Notes: generated from the sequence alone by a model not told the origin. A stretch of 64,000 nucleotides of DNA from Haliotis asinina (GCF_037392515.1 NC_090280.1:60029504-60093503); one strand, 5' to 3'. Counted from the first letter of the stretch, positions 8,767 to 18,039 are shown. Translations and numbers: made by a program.

Positions 8767-10023
8767 ATGTACGGCAGAAAATTAGATCCTTTCAGAAGAT
8801 TGAGAGAGCCATTAGGAGCCAGAGCCGTGCGCCAGTCGGTGACCATCACCAACAATCCCAGCAAGATAGACCAGAATCAAACTCTGCTGGTTAGATTTCC
8901 AAACCTTGGTGAGAATGACCTTATTGTACCAGGCACTGTTCGAGTGGCGTTCAATATCACGTTGACCTCCGACAACGACAAACGCGAGCTAGTGCGGAAC
9001 GTGGGTCGAGCTATCATCAAGAAAACGACCGTCAAGATCAGCGGTAACGAGGTGCTGAGCATCGATGACAGCGACGTGTTTCACTGCTACGGGGATCTCT
9101 GGAAAAGCGAGGGAGAACGAGTCAATGATGTGTACCAGGGCATCAGCAAATCAACCCGGTCGCGCATAGGGTATGCCTTCACGCCAGACCAGCTAGACAA
9201 GATATCGGACGGTGAAAAGGCCATCGCTCGAGCATACGGGAATCGATTCTGCGTGCCGCTCGACTTCGAGTTGCTCACGGGACACGCGCCGTTTTACCAG
9301 GCCGCGCTGGGTGATAGGCTCGAATACGAGCTCACGTTTAACGACTATAGCAAAGTAGTGCGTACGCCGAACGGTGATGAGGCCAGTTATGCCATAGACA
9401 ACATCTCTCTGGAGTTCGACATGGTCACTAGCCCGGAGCTGGCCAGGCAGGTTCGAAGCCAGTACTCTGGGAAGATGGCCATCCTGTACGATCGCGTACT
9501 GAGGCATAGATCAGTCGTGCGAGATAAGAGCGACACTGTGTGGAATATGAACCTGAACGTGCCGGCGCGATCGATGAAAGGTATCCTGGTCGTCCCCGTG
9601 GAGGATTACGAGCCATTCCGGAGGGACAGCGAGAAGTTTTTCAACCCCGAGATTGAAAAGGTGGAAGTGACCATCGAGGGCGTGCCCAACCAGCTGTTCA
9701 GTCATGGTATGAGACCACACCAGCAGTGGGATGAGATAAAAAAGCTACCAGTGGGGGATTACATAACAAAGGACCTGGACCTCGGCTCCGTGCAGATCGG
9801 TGAATACCTGACCACCAAGTACGCCCTATGGTTGGACATGCGATCCACGGATGATGATAAACTGCACGGTAGCGGGCGCCGTATAGATAACAGCAGCGAA
9901 GGGATAACCATCCAGATTACTAAGAAGGCTCAACCCGCTGGTAAGTTGAAATTATATCTGTACGTTATTATGGACGTGCAACTTAATATAGACAATGGGA
10001 GATTCGTGCAAGCCATCTACTGA
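8767..10023 (+). CDS. MCP: Major capsid protein (double jelly-roll)
   Basis: A 418-residue protein with an ATG right after TATATATAACA. The length, beta-rich composition and position directly before the packaging ATPase match Polinton/adintovirus major capsid (hexon-like) proteins. Recognisable family-type segments are VRNVGRAIIKKTTVKISG with a following SDVF..YGDLW block (residues about 73-115), and later a YAIDNISLEFDMV segment (about 205-220) near the jelly-roll junction. It would form the trimeric capsomers of the icosahedral shell. The last 29 bases overlap the ATPase start. No break is seen. The call rests on remembered family patterns. Confidence 0.8.
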   Translation: MYGRKLDPFRRLREPLGARAVRQSVTITNNPSKIDQNQTLLVRFPNLGENDLIVPGTVRVAFNITLTSDNDKRELVRNVGRAIIKKTTVKISGNEVLSIDDSDVFHCYGDLWKSEGERVNDVYQGISKSTRSRIGYAFTPDQLDKISDGEKAIARAYGNRFCVPLDFELLTGHAPFYQAALGDRLEYELTFNDYSKVVRTPNGDEASYAIDNISLEFDMVTSPELARQVRSQYSGKMAILYDRVLRHRSVVRDKSDTVWNMNLNVPARSMKGILVVPVEDYEPFRRDSEKFFNPEIEKVEVTIEGVPNQLFSHGMRPHQQWDEIKKLPVGDYITKDLDLGSVQIGEYLTTKYALWLDMRSTDDDKLHGSGRRIDNSSEGITIQITKKAQPAGKLKLYLYVIMDVQLNIDNGRFVQAIY

Positions 10024-10618
10024 CCTCCACCTCCCCACTGACCCACACTGCGCCATAGTGTGCGGGCAGACTGGCTGTGGGAAGACCGTTTTCGTGTTGG
10101 ATATGTTGGAGGGTTACTACAAGGATGTGTTCGATAACATCGTTATCATGTGCCCTACTCTGAGCATGAATAAAACGTACGCGCGACCTTGGGTGATGAC
10201 GGACCCGGACGTACACAAAATCGACCCTGGAACACGCCTGCAGGACTGGTTGAAAGCTCTTCACGAGAAATTTAAAGGGGAACCGACGCTGTTCATACTG
10301 GACGACTGCAGCGCTAATCGCGAGATAACAAAAAAGAGAGACATGCTATCGTACCTGGCCTTCTCCGGCCGGCATGCAAATCACAGCGTCTGGGTGCTAA
10401 CGCAGAAGTTCAACTCGGTGTTGAAAGACCTCAGGGAGCAGACGCGATGGGTGGCCTTATTTCACTGCAAGGACAGGGATTCGTTCGAGGAGTGTTTGAG
10501 AGAGAACGATGTGATGAGCAAATTAGAACGGGAACGGGTGAAGAAACAGCTCGCTGAAACTAAACACGCTAAGCTCGTGCTCAAGACCGACCAACCAGTA
10601 GCATATAGAGTGTGCTAA
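9995..10618 (+). CDS. ATP: DNA-packaging ATPase (FtsK/HerA superfamily, A32-like)
   Basis: A 207-residue protein. Walker A is GQTGCGKT at residues 24-31; Walker B is LFILDD at residues 99-104; a conserved SGRHANHSVWVLTQ block with sensor-type residues follows at about 124-137. This is the compact A32-type ATPase that pumps DNA into the capsids of Polintons and large DNA viruses. The ATG at 9995 is chosen because Walker A lies close to the N-terminus, as in the family; it gives a 29-base overlap with the MCP gene. It is intact. Confidence 0.9.
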   Translation: MGDSCKPSTDLHLPTDPHCAIVCGQTGCGKTVFVLDMLEGYYKDVFDNIVIMCPTLSMNKTYARPWVMTDPDVHKIDPGTRLQDWLKALHEKFKGEPTLFILDDCSANREITKKRDMLSYLAFSGRHANHSVWVLTQKFNSVLKDLREQTRWVALFHCKDRDSFEECLRENDVMSKLERERVKKQLAETKHAKLVLKTDQPVAYRVC

Positions 10619-10668
10619 AGCTAAGCAAAGCTAAGCAAAGCTAAGCTAAAGCTAAGCAAATGCTAAGT
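10617..10668. repeat. Short direct repeats of AGCTAAGCAA
   Basis: Five near-identical copies of a decamer-like AGCTAAGC(AA) unit begin immediately after the ATPase stop codon and end before the leader of the next gene. Confidence 0.85.
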
Positions 10669-10782
10669 ATAGCTATGATATTTGAAGTGTTTGTCGTGTG
10701 CAACTTAACCTTTATTTCTCTGTGTTTTGTCTGCATCGGGTATTATATAGTTAAAACTAAATCTTACTTGTTATATTATAAG

Positions 10783-11358
10783 ATGGAGTGTGAGGAATTG
10801 CTCGAACAATTGTCTGGGGTAGTGGATGATGACAAGCGAGAGAAACTGGTGGCGTTGGCTGTTGGCGGCAAAGCCAAACATTACTTTGGAGACTACACTC
10901 CGGATAAAATTCACAAAATGTCAGCCGAAGAAATCGATAAGCTGTACGCTAGATACGAGTCCCGGCTCGGAGCAGAAATGACAAAGACAATAGGATCGGC
11001 TATGACCCAGATATACACCGGTATTGTGTCATACTTCCTTCCCATTCCACCAGAGCGCCGACTTTACCTGTGGGAAGACCTCGAGAAAGACCCTTTTATC
11101 GAACACGCCGTGAGCTCTATCAGCTGCGAGCTGTACCACAAATATGGCATGTTGTTGGCTCCAGTGACGGCGGCGATTATCACGGCAAAGCATTGTCAAT
11201 TTGAGAGAAAAAATAATAATAATAGTATAGATGGATGCTGCACAGGAGACCCCTCCCGAGGTGAGGGAAGTGACCCCTTCACAGGAACCAGTGGGGGAAG
11301 TGACCCCAGTGGGGGTACCCCCCACACCCCCTACAGTAACCAGGCAGAAGAATCCTAA
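10783..11358 (+). CDS. Polinton conserved-type protein, function unknown
   Basis: A 191-residue protein starting MECEELLEQL. The frame is open from an ATG at 10660, but the ATG at 10783 is preferred: it follows a TTATATTATAAG leader like those of the neighbouring genes, and upstream codons give an unrelated hydrophobic stretch. The first 145 residues are helical with AVGGKAKH.FGDYTPDKI and YARYESRLGAEMTKTIGSAM blocks; the C-terminal 40 residues are Gly/Ser/Pro-rich low complexity. No known domain. The 3' end overlaps the next ORF by 128 bases in another frame. Confidence 0.7.
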   Translation: MECEELLEQLSGVVDDDKREKLVALAVGGKAKHYFGDYTPDKIHKMSAEEIDKLYARYESRLGAEMTKTIGSAMTQIYTGIVSYFLPIPPERRLYLWEDLEKDPFIEHAVSSISCELYHKYGMLLAPVTAAIITAKHCQFERKNNNNSIDGCCTGDPSRGEGSDPFTGTSGGSDPSGGTPHTPYSNQAEES

Positions 11359-11545
11359 GAGAGTAGCTGCTGGTAAAAAACGGTGGTGTAACCAACATAA
11401 AATTATCAACCCCCGACTGTTGTTGGCTGTAGGCGCTGCCGTGGTTATAACATGGTTATACGTGGGGGTACCCTCCCACAGTGAGGTGGTACCCCCCAAC
11501 AGTGAGGTGGTAACCCCCACTGTCGACCCGCATATCATGTTATAA
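11231..11545 (+). CDS. Small Pro-rich, single-span membrane protein of the Polinton
   Basis: A 104-residue protein with a Pro/Val/Glu-rich N-terminus (1-40), a basic KNPKRVAAGKKRW patch (40-52), a probable membrane span at 62-80, and a short repetitive tail with two SEVV units. The tail repeat is also visible in DNA as repeated AGTGAGGTGGTA with runs of C. It overlaps the end of the previous ORF, which makes one of the two overlapping C/N-termini low complexity. Function unknown. Confidence 0.55.
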   Translation: MDAAQETPPEVREVTPSQEPVGEVTPVGVPPTPPTVTRQKNPKRVAAGKKRWCNQHKIINPRLLLAVGAAVVITWLYVGVPSHSEVVPPNSEVVTPTVDPHIML

Positions 11546-11572
11546 TTTTAATATTTTTATATCATATACATA

Positions 11573-11800
11573 ATGTCTGAGGGGAAAACGTTCGTCAACG
11601 ACGCATACCACGCCACAGTGGTCGCCAGTCTAGCCGTAGGGTACGCTCGGTTGACTAAAATGGTGCTTAAACAACCAACTATCAAGCTAGATTTCAACCT
11701 GCAGGATATGGGTATGCTCATAATGAACCTTGGTATGGCGATGGCTACAAAAGACATCCTAGTAAAACAAGGGATAATACCTGAAAATATAATGAAATAA
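11573..11800 (+). CDS. Small Polinton protein, possibly membrane-associated
   Basis: A 75-residue protein with an ATG after TATATCATATACATA. It has two moderately hydrophobic helical segments (about 13-25 and 45-60) and no cysteine. It is followed after 7 bases by the next gene, so both may be expressed together. I recall similar short ORFs at this position in other invertebrate Polintons but no function. Confidence 0.65.
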   Translation: MSEGKTFVNDAYHATVVASLAVGYARLTKMVLKQPTIKLDFNLQDMGMLIMNLGMAMATKDILVKQGIIPENIMK

Positions 11801-11807
11801 ATATAGG

Positions 11808-12233
11808 ATGGCCACGATAGCTATGATGGTCGGTGGGGCGTTAGTGAATGCCCTGGCATTTTCCGGGAGTAATTTCCTCTTCTCGAAACTACGAGATGAC
11901 CACGCGGCTGAAATACAGGAAGAAAGGAAGCGGCACGATCTCGCTACTGAGAAATTACAAAAGGCACAGGCCGAGTACGCTAAAAAACGCCTCCAGAGGA
12001 TCGATTTTATTAACGAACAACTTCAGTGTGAAAACCATGCCGTTCAAACATTCAACGATGTCGATGAAGCAATGAAAGAATACTACCTACTAACTGGTAA
12101 ACGATTGGAACCGCTCAATAAACCCACACTCGCTCAGTACTACACACCATCCAAGGGACAAATGAATCGTGAACTGGGCTTTATAGTGTTGGGTATAGCA
12201 GCTACTGCGTTGGTTGCGAAGCAATTAAATTAA
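11808..12233 (+). CDS. Coiled-coil protein with hydrophobic ends, Polinton accessory
   Basis: A 141-residue protein: hydrophobic N-terminus (residues 1-25), a charged coiled coil rich in Glu, Lys, Arg and Gln (about 28-72), a central segment around 80-115, and a hydrophobic C-terminus (122-138). The topology suggests a protein bridging or lying along a membrane, perhaps an inner virion membrane or core protein; that is inference. It sits in a same-strand run of short genes leading to polB. Confidence 0.65.
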   Translation: MATIAMMVGGALVNALAFSGSNFLFSKLRDDHAAEIQEERKRHDLATEKLQKAQAEYAKKRLQRIDFINEQLQCENHAVQTFNDVDEAMKEYYLLTGKRLEPLNKPTLAQYYTPSKGQMNRELGFIVLGIAATALVAKQLN

Positions 12234-12251
12234 ATACCCATATAAGTAAAC

Positions 12252-12512
12252 ATGAGACCCGCTCCATACCGATGCGAATACATACTTATGGGGAAGACCG
12301 AGGCCTGTGGTAGGAAATGCAGGACTAGGTTCTGTTGTTTCCATATAGGAAGTCCTAACTACACGTGTTCTGTGTGTGGTATCGGGGTTAAAGGGCACTA
12401 CTGTCTATGTAAAGCTCACGGAGCGAACGTAGTCAGACATCAACTCATCTACGAGAATAAAAAGGGCTACATAAAAGAACGTAGGCGACTGCTCAAGATA
12501 GACTCCAATTAG
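12252..12512 (+). CDS. Small Cys/His-rich zinc-binding protein
   Basis: An 86-residue protein with cysteines at residues 8, 19, 23, 28, 29, 39, 42, 51 and 53 and histidines at 31, 49 and 56. These could bind two or three zinc ions in a treble-clef or ring-like arrangement. A basic tail follows (KKGYIKERRRLLK). The gene ends 10 bases before the likely polB start. A nucleic-acid-binding or regulatory role is a guess. Confidence 0.65.
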   Translation: MRPAPYRCEYILMGKTEACGRKCRTRFCCFHIGSPNYTCSVCGIGVKGHYCLCKAHGANVVRHQLIYENKKGYIKERRRLLKIDSN

Positions 12513-12521
12513 ACATTGGTT

Positions 12522-15500
12522 ATGTTAGGTGTAAACACTATGACTACTGTACGCGAGCTTAAGCGGGTCGCAAAACAGAGAGGTGTGATCGGGTATTCTC
12601 GAATGCGGAAGTCAGCATTGTTGAGATTACTAGGTTTAGAAGCCCCTACGGTAAAACAATTAAAAGCTCAAGCAAAACAGCTTGGATACACGGGTTATTC
12701 AAAACTGGGGAGAGCCGGGTTAGTCGAATTGTTATCACATACCCCCGTAGCACGTCCCACTGTAAAACAACTGAAAGCCGAGGCACACGATTTGGGTTTA
12801 GGCGGATATTCCCGTATGAGGAAACCACAACTTTTAGAATTATTACGACAGAATAGAGCTATTGACCTACAGTTCGTGCGCACTGAGCGCGCTGTAGGCA
12901 ACTATTTGAGAGGTTGGCACATGCACGTTGATAGAAACATAGACATTACAGATATCAAGCCTCTGATAGCTGATAAGGTCAACCAGGAACTAAATAACCT
13001 AGGAAGTATCAAGTTTCAGATCACAGTGAAAATGTCGCTCGATAAGCAGGTTGGGGACCTCACTGAGTATGTTCAGCCTTACTTCCGAGGTAAACAAGAG
13101 GTCGTCACACATACAGAGACCATTGACACATCAATCGATACCAGTTTTCAGCAGATACGAGAATACCTAGAACGCTACACACACTTGGGGTCCGGGTGGG
13201 CTGTAGATAAAATCGATAATGTCTATCTAGATATAGCTAACTACGTGCCGTTCAGAGGCGGGTCATACCTAGCCTTGCCCCCATACTATAGGAACAAACA
13301 TGCCATAGTAAACGTTAAGAATAGAGGAAACGATTGCCTGAGGTTAGCTATCAGGTCAGCCTTATTTCCAGCTGACACTCATTCAGATAGGCTTTCTAGC
13401 TATCCCCAAGACGATGGGCTCAACTGGGATGGTATAGATGAACCCACCCCCATATCCCAGATCACTAAAGTAGAAAAACAGAATAATCTGGCTATAAATA
13501 TCTTTGGGCACGAAGGTAACACAACAATAGTACACAGGGTCAGCGGGGTGAAGGATCGCCAAGTTATCAATATATTCATGATCCAGCGAGGTGACAAGTA
13601 TCACTACACATGGATAAAACACTTTAGCAGGCTGTTGTATGACCAATCGGCACACAGAGAAAAGACCCACTTCTGTGAACGATGCCTACATGGCTTCACA
13701 CGAGCTGATTTATTAGAATCCCACCGGGAGGATTGCCAAGGTGTGGGGCAGACGGCCATACGAGTCGACATGCCTAAGGAAGGTGATAATATCCTAAAAT
13801 TCGGTAACCACAAGAACCAAATGTCTGTGCCTTATATCATATACGCCGACTTCGAAGCCTTGGTTGTGGGGGGCACACAAGAGCATAAAGCCTGTGGGTT
13901 TGGATACATTGTCGTCCGTTGTGACGGGGAAACGAAAGCTCCAGTAGTGTATAGGGGCCCTGACGCGGCTGAAAGGTTTCTAAAGTGTTTGCAGGAGGAA
14001 GAAAAAATTATTAGGAATGCATTGTATAGAATCGCTCCCATACGTATGACCCGAGTCGACAGGCTAGCTCACGCTAGTAGCACTAACTGTCACGTGTGTG
14101 ACTCACCACTTAACGGTGATTCGGTGAGAGATCACTGCCACATAACTGGTAAGTATAGAGGCGCCGCTCACAGCGCGTGCAACCTCAAGCTTAAAATCAA
14201 CCCTAAGACAATAAACATCCCCGTTGTCTTTCACAACTTGAGAGGGTACGACTCACACTTGATCATGCAGGCCATCGCGAAAATCGATGGTAATATAACG
14301 TGCATCCCCAACAACATGGAGAGATACATCTCCTTCAGCTTAAAAGGACTTAGGTTCATTGACTCGTTTCAGTTCCTCCTGTCGTCACTCGACAGTCTGG
14401 TCAAGGCCAACAATACCTTCCCTATCACCGATCGATACACAGACGCCGAGACTAGACCCCTGCTTATGAGGAAGGGTGTGTACCCCTATGAGTACATGGA
14501 TAGTTGGATCAAGTTCACCGAGACCAGACTACCCCCTATTGACTGCTTTTATAGCAAGCTGAATGAGGCGTCCGTCTCACGAGATGATTACTCGCACGCG
14601 ACTAACGTATGGAATAAACTGGGTTGTAAGAACCTGGGTGATTATCACGACCTGTACTTGAGGACAGATGTACTGCTGTTAGCCGACGTGTTTGAGACGT
14701 TTAGGCGGACGTGTTTCAAGCAGTATAAACTCGACCCCGCATAGTATTACACCAGCCCAGGTCTGTCGTGGGACGCCATGCTTAAAAAGACCGGAGTTAA
14801 TTTGGAATTGCTCACAGATTACGACATGCACCTATTCATTGAGAAAGGCTTGCGAGGTGGGATTTCCATGGCATCCAAACGATACGCGAAAGCAAATAAT
14901 CAATACGTGAAAGGTTACGATCCTAACAAGCCAACCAATCACATTCTCTACCTCGACGCAAACAACCTGTACGGCTGGGCCATGAGCCAGTATCTACCTA
15001 CAGGGGGATTCGAATGGGTACCCCACGTTGATGTTATGGGGGTTGCACCAGATTCGAACAAAGGGTATATCCTCGAGGTTGACTTAGAGTATACCAAGGA
15101 ATTACACACATCACACAACAGCTACCCCCTGGCCCCCGAACGTATGAGGGTTAACCCAGACTGGATGTCTGAGTACCAACATAACTTGTTAGGTGGGCGT
15201 GTGACAGACGTTGAAAAACTCGTGCCTAACTTAATGAATAAGACCAAGTACATCGTTCACTATTGCAACCTACAGCTGTACCTGTCGTTGGGTATGAGGC
15301 TGACTAAAATACACAGGGTGCTCATGTTCGACCAGAGCCCATGGATGGAGCCCTACATCAGAATGAACACAGACCTACGAAAAAAAGCCACCAGTGATTT
15401 TGAGAAAAATCTCTACAAGCTCATGAACAACTCGGTGTTTGGTAAGACTATGGAGAACCTGAGGAAACGCGTGACCGTGAAGCTGGTTCGGTCGAGTGAG

Positions 15501-16193
15501 GAAGACAAGCTCAGGAGATTGATAGTCAGTCCGGCATTCAACCGTAGTAAGATATTCACAGACAACCTGGTTGCCCTACACATGAAGAAAAGCCACATAA
15601 AATTCAACCGGCCTGTTTACGTGGGGATGAGCATCCTCGATTTATCCAAACACCTGATGTACGACTTTTACTACAACGAGCTCAAGAAACAGTACGGCGA
15701 CAGGTGTGAAGTGCTGTACACTGACACGGATTCCCTGCTGTTAGAAATTCGAACCGAGGACATGTACGAGGACATGAAAAAACACCTCGATTTATACGAC
15801 ACCAGCGACTACCCTAAGACCCATACCATACACAGTACGGTAAATAAAAAGGTCCTAGGTAAGATGAAGGACGAGTGTGCTGGCACGCCCATAGCCGAGT
15901 ACATGGGTTTGAGACCTAAGATGTACTCCATACTGAAAGCCGACAATAGTGAGATCCGGAAGGCTAAGGGGGTTAAGAAGTATGTGGTGAAACAACACAT
16001 CAAACACGCCAGATTCAAGGAAGCCCTGTTCAAGACCCGTACCTTTAGGCATAAAATGAACACACTTAGAAGTGATGGACATAAGATATACGGACTGACT
16101 ATAAACAAGACGTCCCTGTCGCCTATGGACACGAAACGTTGGATAGCTATTGATGGGATAAACACATACGCATATGGACATGAAAAAATTTGA
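12522..16193 (+). pseudogene. POLB: Protein-primed DNA polymerase B, one in-frame stop
   Basis: The reading frame is 1223 codons with a single TAG at codon 741 (14742-14744). Three SAP/Rho-N-like repeats sit at residues about 8-38, 42-73 and 79-110, and a C2H2-like finger at 385-405. Exo I is IYADFEAL (Asp443, Glu445), an HNH/endonuclease-VII-like module (CHVC...DHCHITGKYRG) is at 523-554, Exo II is FHNLRGYDS (about 572-578), and Exo III is YLRTD (712-716). After the stop come motif A (YLDANNLYG, Asp812), motif B (KLMNNSVFG, 966-974) and motif C (YTDTDS, 1066-1071). Polymerase motifs are intact. The first ATG is at 12522, another at 12540. It overlaps the integrase gene by 20 bases. Confidence 0.9.
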
Positions 16194-17142
16194 GGCTATT
16201 TACTACAGCCCGCGTGGGTACTGGAAAGGAGCTAGCGCAGTAGATAAGCTAGCTAAAATAGCGCGAGTACCCCCGGAGGAAGCCAAAGCGTGGCTTGAAA
16301 AACAAGCCCTGTGGCAGATCTATTTGCCGGCACCACGCTACGTGCCTAGAAGGAGGTTCGGTATTAACATACCTAATAGCGTTCACCAGGCAGACCTACT
16401 GTTCCTACCCCACGACAAGAGGTACAAGTATGCCTTAACCGTAGTGGACATAGCCAGTCGTTACAAGGAAGCCGAACCCTTGACCACGAAAGATTCGGCC
16501 CAGGTAGCCAGAGGATTCGAACGCATATACAAACGCAGCCCGCTGACGTGGCCAACAGAGCTGCAAGTTGACCCCGGACGGGAGTTCATGGGTGCCGTGT
16601 CACAACTGCTAGCCAAACACGATACAAAGGTCAGGCGTGGCACGGCCGGAGCCCATCGCAGCCAAGCCATAGTTGAGAGATTTAATAGGACTTTGGCTGA
16701 GCGCTTGTTCGGCCATCAGTATGCTAGGGAGATGGCCACCCCTGGAAAACGATCGACTGAATGGGTCACGAGGTTACCCAAGGTGGTGTCGGCAATCAAC
16801 CATGAAGTCACCCGTCTCACCGGTAAGAAACCGGCAGACGCTATCAAACTAAAATCAATAGTTGCAGAGTCGGCCGCTCCATTGCGTGGGAAGGAGAAAC
16901 AGATACCAGATAGGGCCCTAGTGAGGTATCTATACCAGCCGGGGGAACACGAGGGTGATAGCCGTAAGCGGGCCACCGATCCTATATGGTCAGTCAAAAC
17001 TTACAACATAGATAAAGTGGATATGAAAGCCGACGAACCTAACTTATACTACTTGAGGGATGGGCCGGGGAGGGGGTTTGTAAGAGAAGAATTATTGATC
17101 GTACCGTACGGCACAGTGTTACCTCCTACCAACACACGGTAA
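16174..17142 (+). CDS. INT: Retroviral-type (rve) integrase of the Polinton
   Basis: A 322-residue protein. The catalytic triad is Asp74 (HQADLLF), Asp133 (VDPGREF) and Glu168 (AIVERFN), with 34 residues between the last two, so DD35E. The helical N-terminus shows no full HHCC zinc finger. The C-terminal part (about 245-315) has basic patches and a W...Y.L.DG.GR...EEL pattern like the chromo/SH3-type ends of Polinton integrases. It would catalyse insertion of the element. The ATG lies 20 bases before the polB stop, in another frame. No break is seen. Confidence 0.9.
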   Translation: MDMKKFEAIYYSPRGYWKGASAVDKLAKIARVPPEEAKAWLEKQALWQIYLPAPRYVPRRRFGINIPNSVHQADLLFLPHDKRYKYALTVVDIASRYKEAEPLTTKDSAQVARGFERIYKRSPLTWPTELQVDPGREFMGAVSQLLAKHDTKVRRGTAGAHRSQAIVERFNRTLAERLFGHQYAREMATPGKRSTEWVTRLPKVVSAINHEVTRLTGKKPADAIKLKSIVAESAAPLRGKEKQIPDRALVRYLYQPGEHEGDSRKRATDPIWSVKTYNIDKVDMKADEPNLYYLRDGPGRGFVREELLIVPYGTVLPPTNTR

Positions 17143-17190
17143 ACGTGACATTGTAGTAGGGGTAATAGTAGCAAGAGCTAAGGGCCCAAC

Positions 17191-17219
17191 CAAAGCCTTA
17201 TTTAGTAAATACGGCTTTG
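17191..17219. terminator. Near-perfect 29-bp palindrome downstream of the integrase gene
   Basis: Arms CAAAGCC...GGCTTTG with an AT-rich centre; 13 of 14 base pairs match around a central G at 17205. It lies 49 bases after the integrase stop codon and could form a hairpin in DNA or RNA. A role in transcript ending or as part of the element terminus is only a suggestion. Confidence 0.4.
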
Positions 17220-17308
17220 TAGAGACTTTTTTTGAAAGTGGTCCAGAACCCCCATTCCCTATACTACTTGATATATAGAATCTCCTCCTCCTCATGTCTA
17301 TTGATACC

Positions 17309-17393
17309 AATTATATCAACACTTGTTGATAAAGGTAAAAATATCCTTGGCAAGCCTCCAATATTAGTTACTTTATCAACTTGTGTTGATATA
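17309..17393. repeat. Imperfect inverted repeat conserved in the zinc-finger units
   Basis: ATATCAACACTTGTTGATAA near 17312 pairs with TTATCAACTTGTGTTGATAT near 17373, around a loop of about 40 bases. Equivalent hairpins are in unit 2 (about 28117-28199) and unit 3 (about 49811-49891). Confidence 0.55.
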
Positions 17394-17659
17394 TTTGATA
17401 CCAGTAGACACTTGGGTGAGATTCTCTGTATATTCATTGCTTTATCATCTGTAGACCACATTGCAGGACATCTATTTAGTTTTGGACAGGATGAAGATCA
17501 AGTCATAGCCTTTAGATATACCATCAGTAAGAGAGTATGTCAGACAGCTGAATACAGTCCATTGTACAACTGTAGAGAGAACAAGTATACACCTTGTCAT
17601 TGAGAGTTCAAATGGTTCCTGCCTAGTTGTAATGAGAGCGTGATGACATTTCCTGTTTT

Positions 17660-17752
17660 CAGGGTACACCATAACACCAACAGCTTAATGATGGAGGTTG
17701 AAAGCAATCCACTGAATTCCTTCCCTGTCACTGAAACAAATGAAGTCTGTTA
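17660..17752 (+). other. Possible small upstream exon of the zinc-finger unit
   Basis: A good splice-acceptor-like TTTCCTGTTTTCAG is followed by an ATG-ATG reading of about 21 codons ending in TAA, rich in acidic residues and ending TETNEVC. The acceptor and the reading are kept in units 2 (about 28462-28563) and 3 (about 50172-50278), and the acceptor in unit 4 (about 61160), where the end is altered. No donor is obvious. It may be a relic of the 5' part of the ancestral finger gene. Confidence 0.3.
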
Positions 17753-18039
17753 AAGGCATTTGCTGGAAATAAAAGATGTCCATAAAACGTATTTATTGAC
17801 ACCACTGAACTAGGTGATGTCAAGAGATAACATATCATTGGAACCCTTGAAAGTGGTGATCTCATCAAGGAACCTGTAGCTGGAACCGTGAAAATAGATA
17901 GTTTGGAGAATCCCTAATGAAACCCAGAAGAACCAAGTGATCCAAGAAAGCTGTCTCATACATGTCTTTTCGAGCAGGGAAACTTGAAGTCCTGTCAGGT
18001 GACTTGAAAAGGCAAGACTCATAGTGGAATCAGTGGAGT

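Larger units (their letters stand above)
3500..17271. mobile_element. Polinton/Maverick (adintovirus-like) integrated element, about 13.7 kb
   Basis: A dense block of intronless ORFs with short AT-only spacers, less AT-rich than its surroundings. It encodes the Polinton hallmark set: protein-primed PolB, retroviral-type integrase, packaging ATPase, major and minor capsid proteins. The integrase is outermost at the right, as is usual. Ends are approximate. On the right, sequence homologous to the zinc-finger unit resumes at about 17272; on the left, repeat family A stops near 3345. Most ORFs are open, which argues for a recent insertion, but polB has an internal stop. Confidence 0.9.

Noticed and set aside
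11029..11538. 169-codon minus-strand ORF in the Polinton
   Set aside because: Opposite two plausible plus-strand genes and made largely of low-complexity Gly/Thr codons.
17232..17603. 123-codon plus ORF at the start of zinc-finger unit 1 (relatives at 49758-49967 and 60835-61032)
   Set aside because: DNA is conserved between units but the frames differ and are broken; the conservation reflects duplication, not coding.
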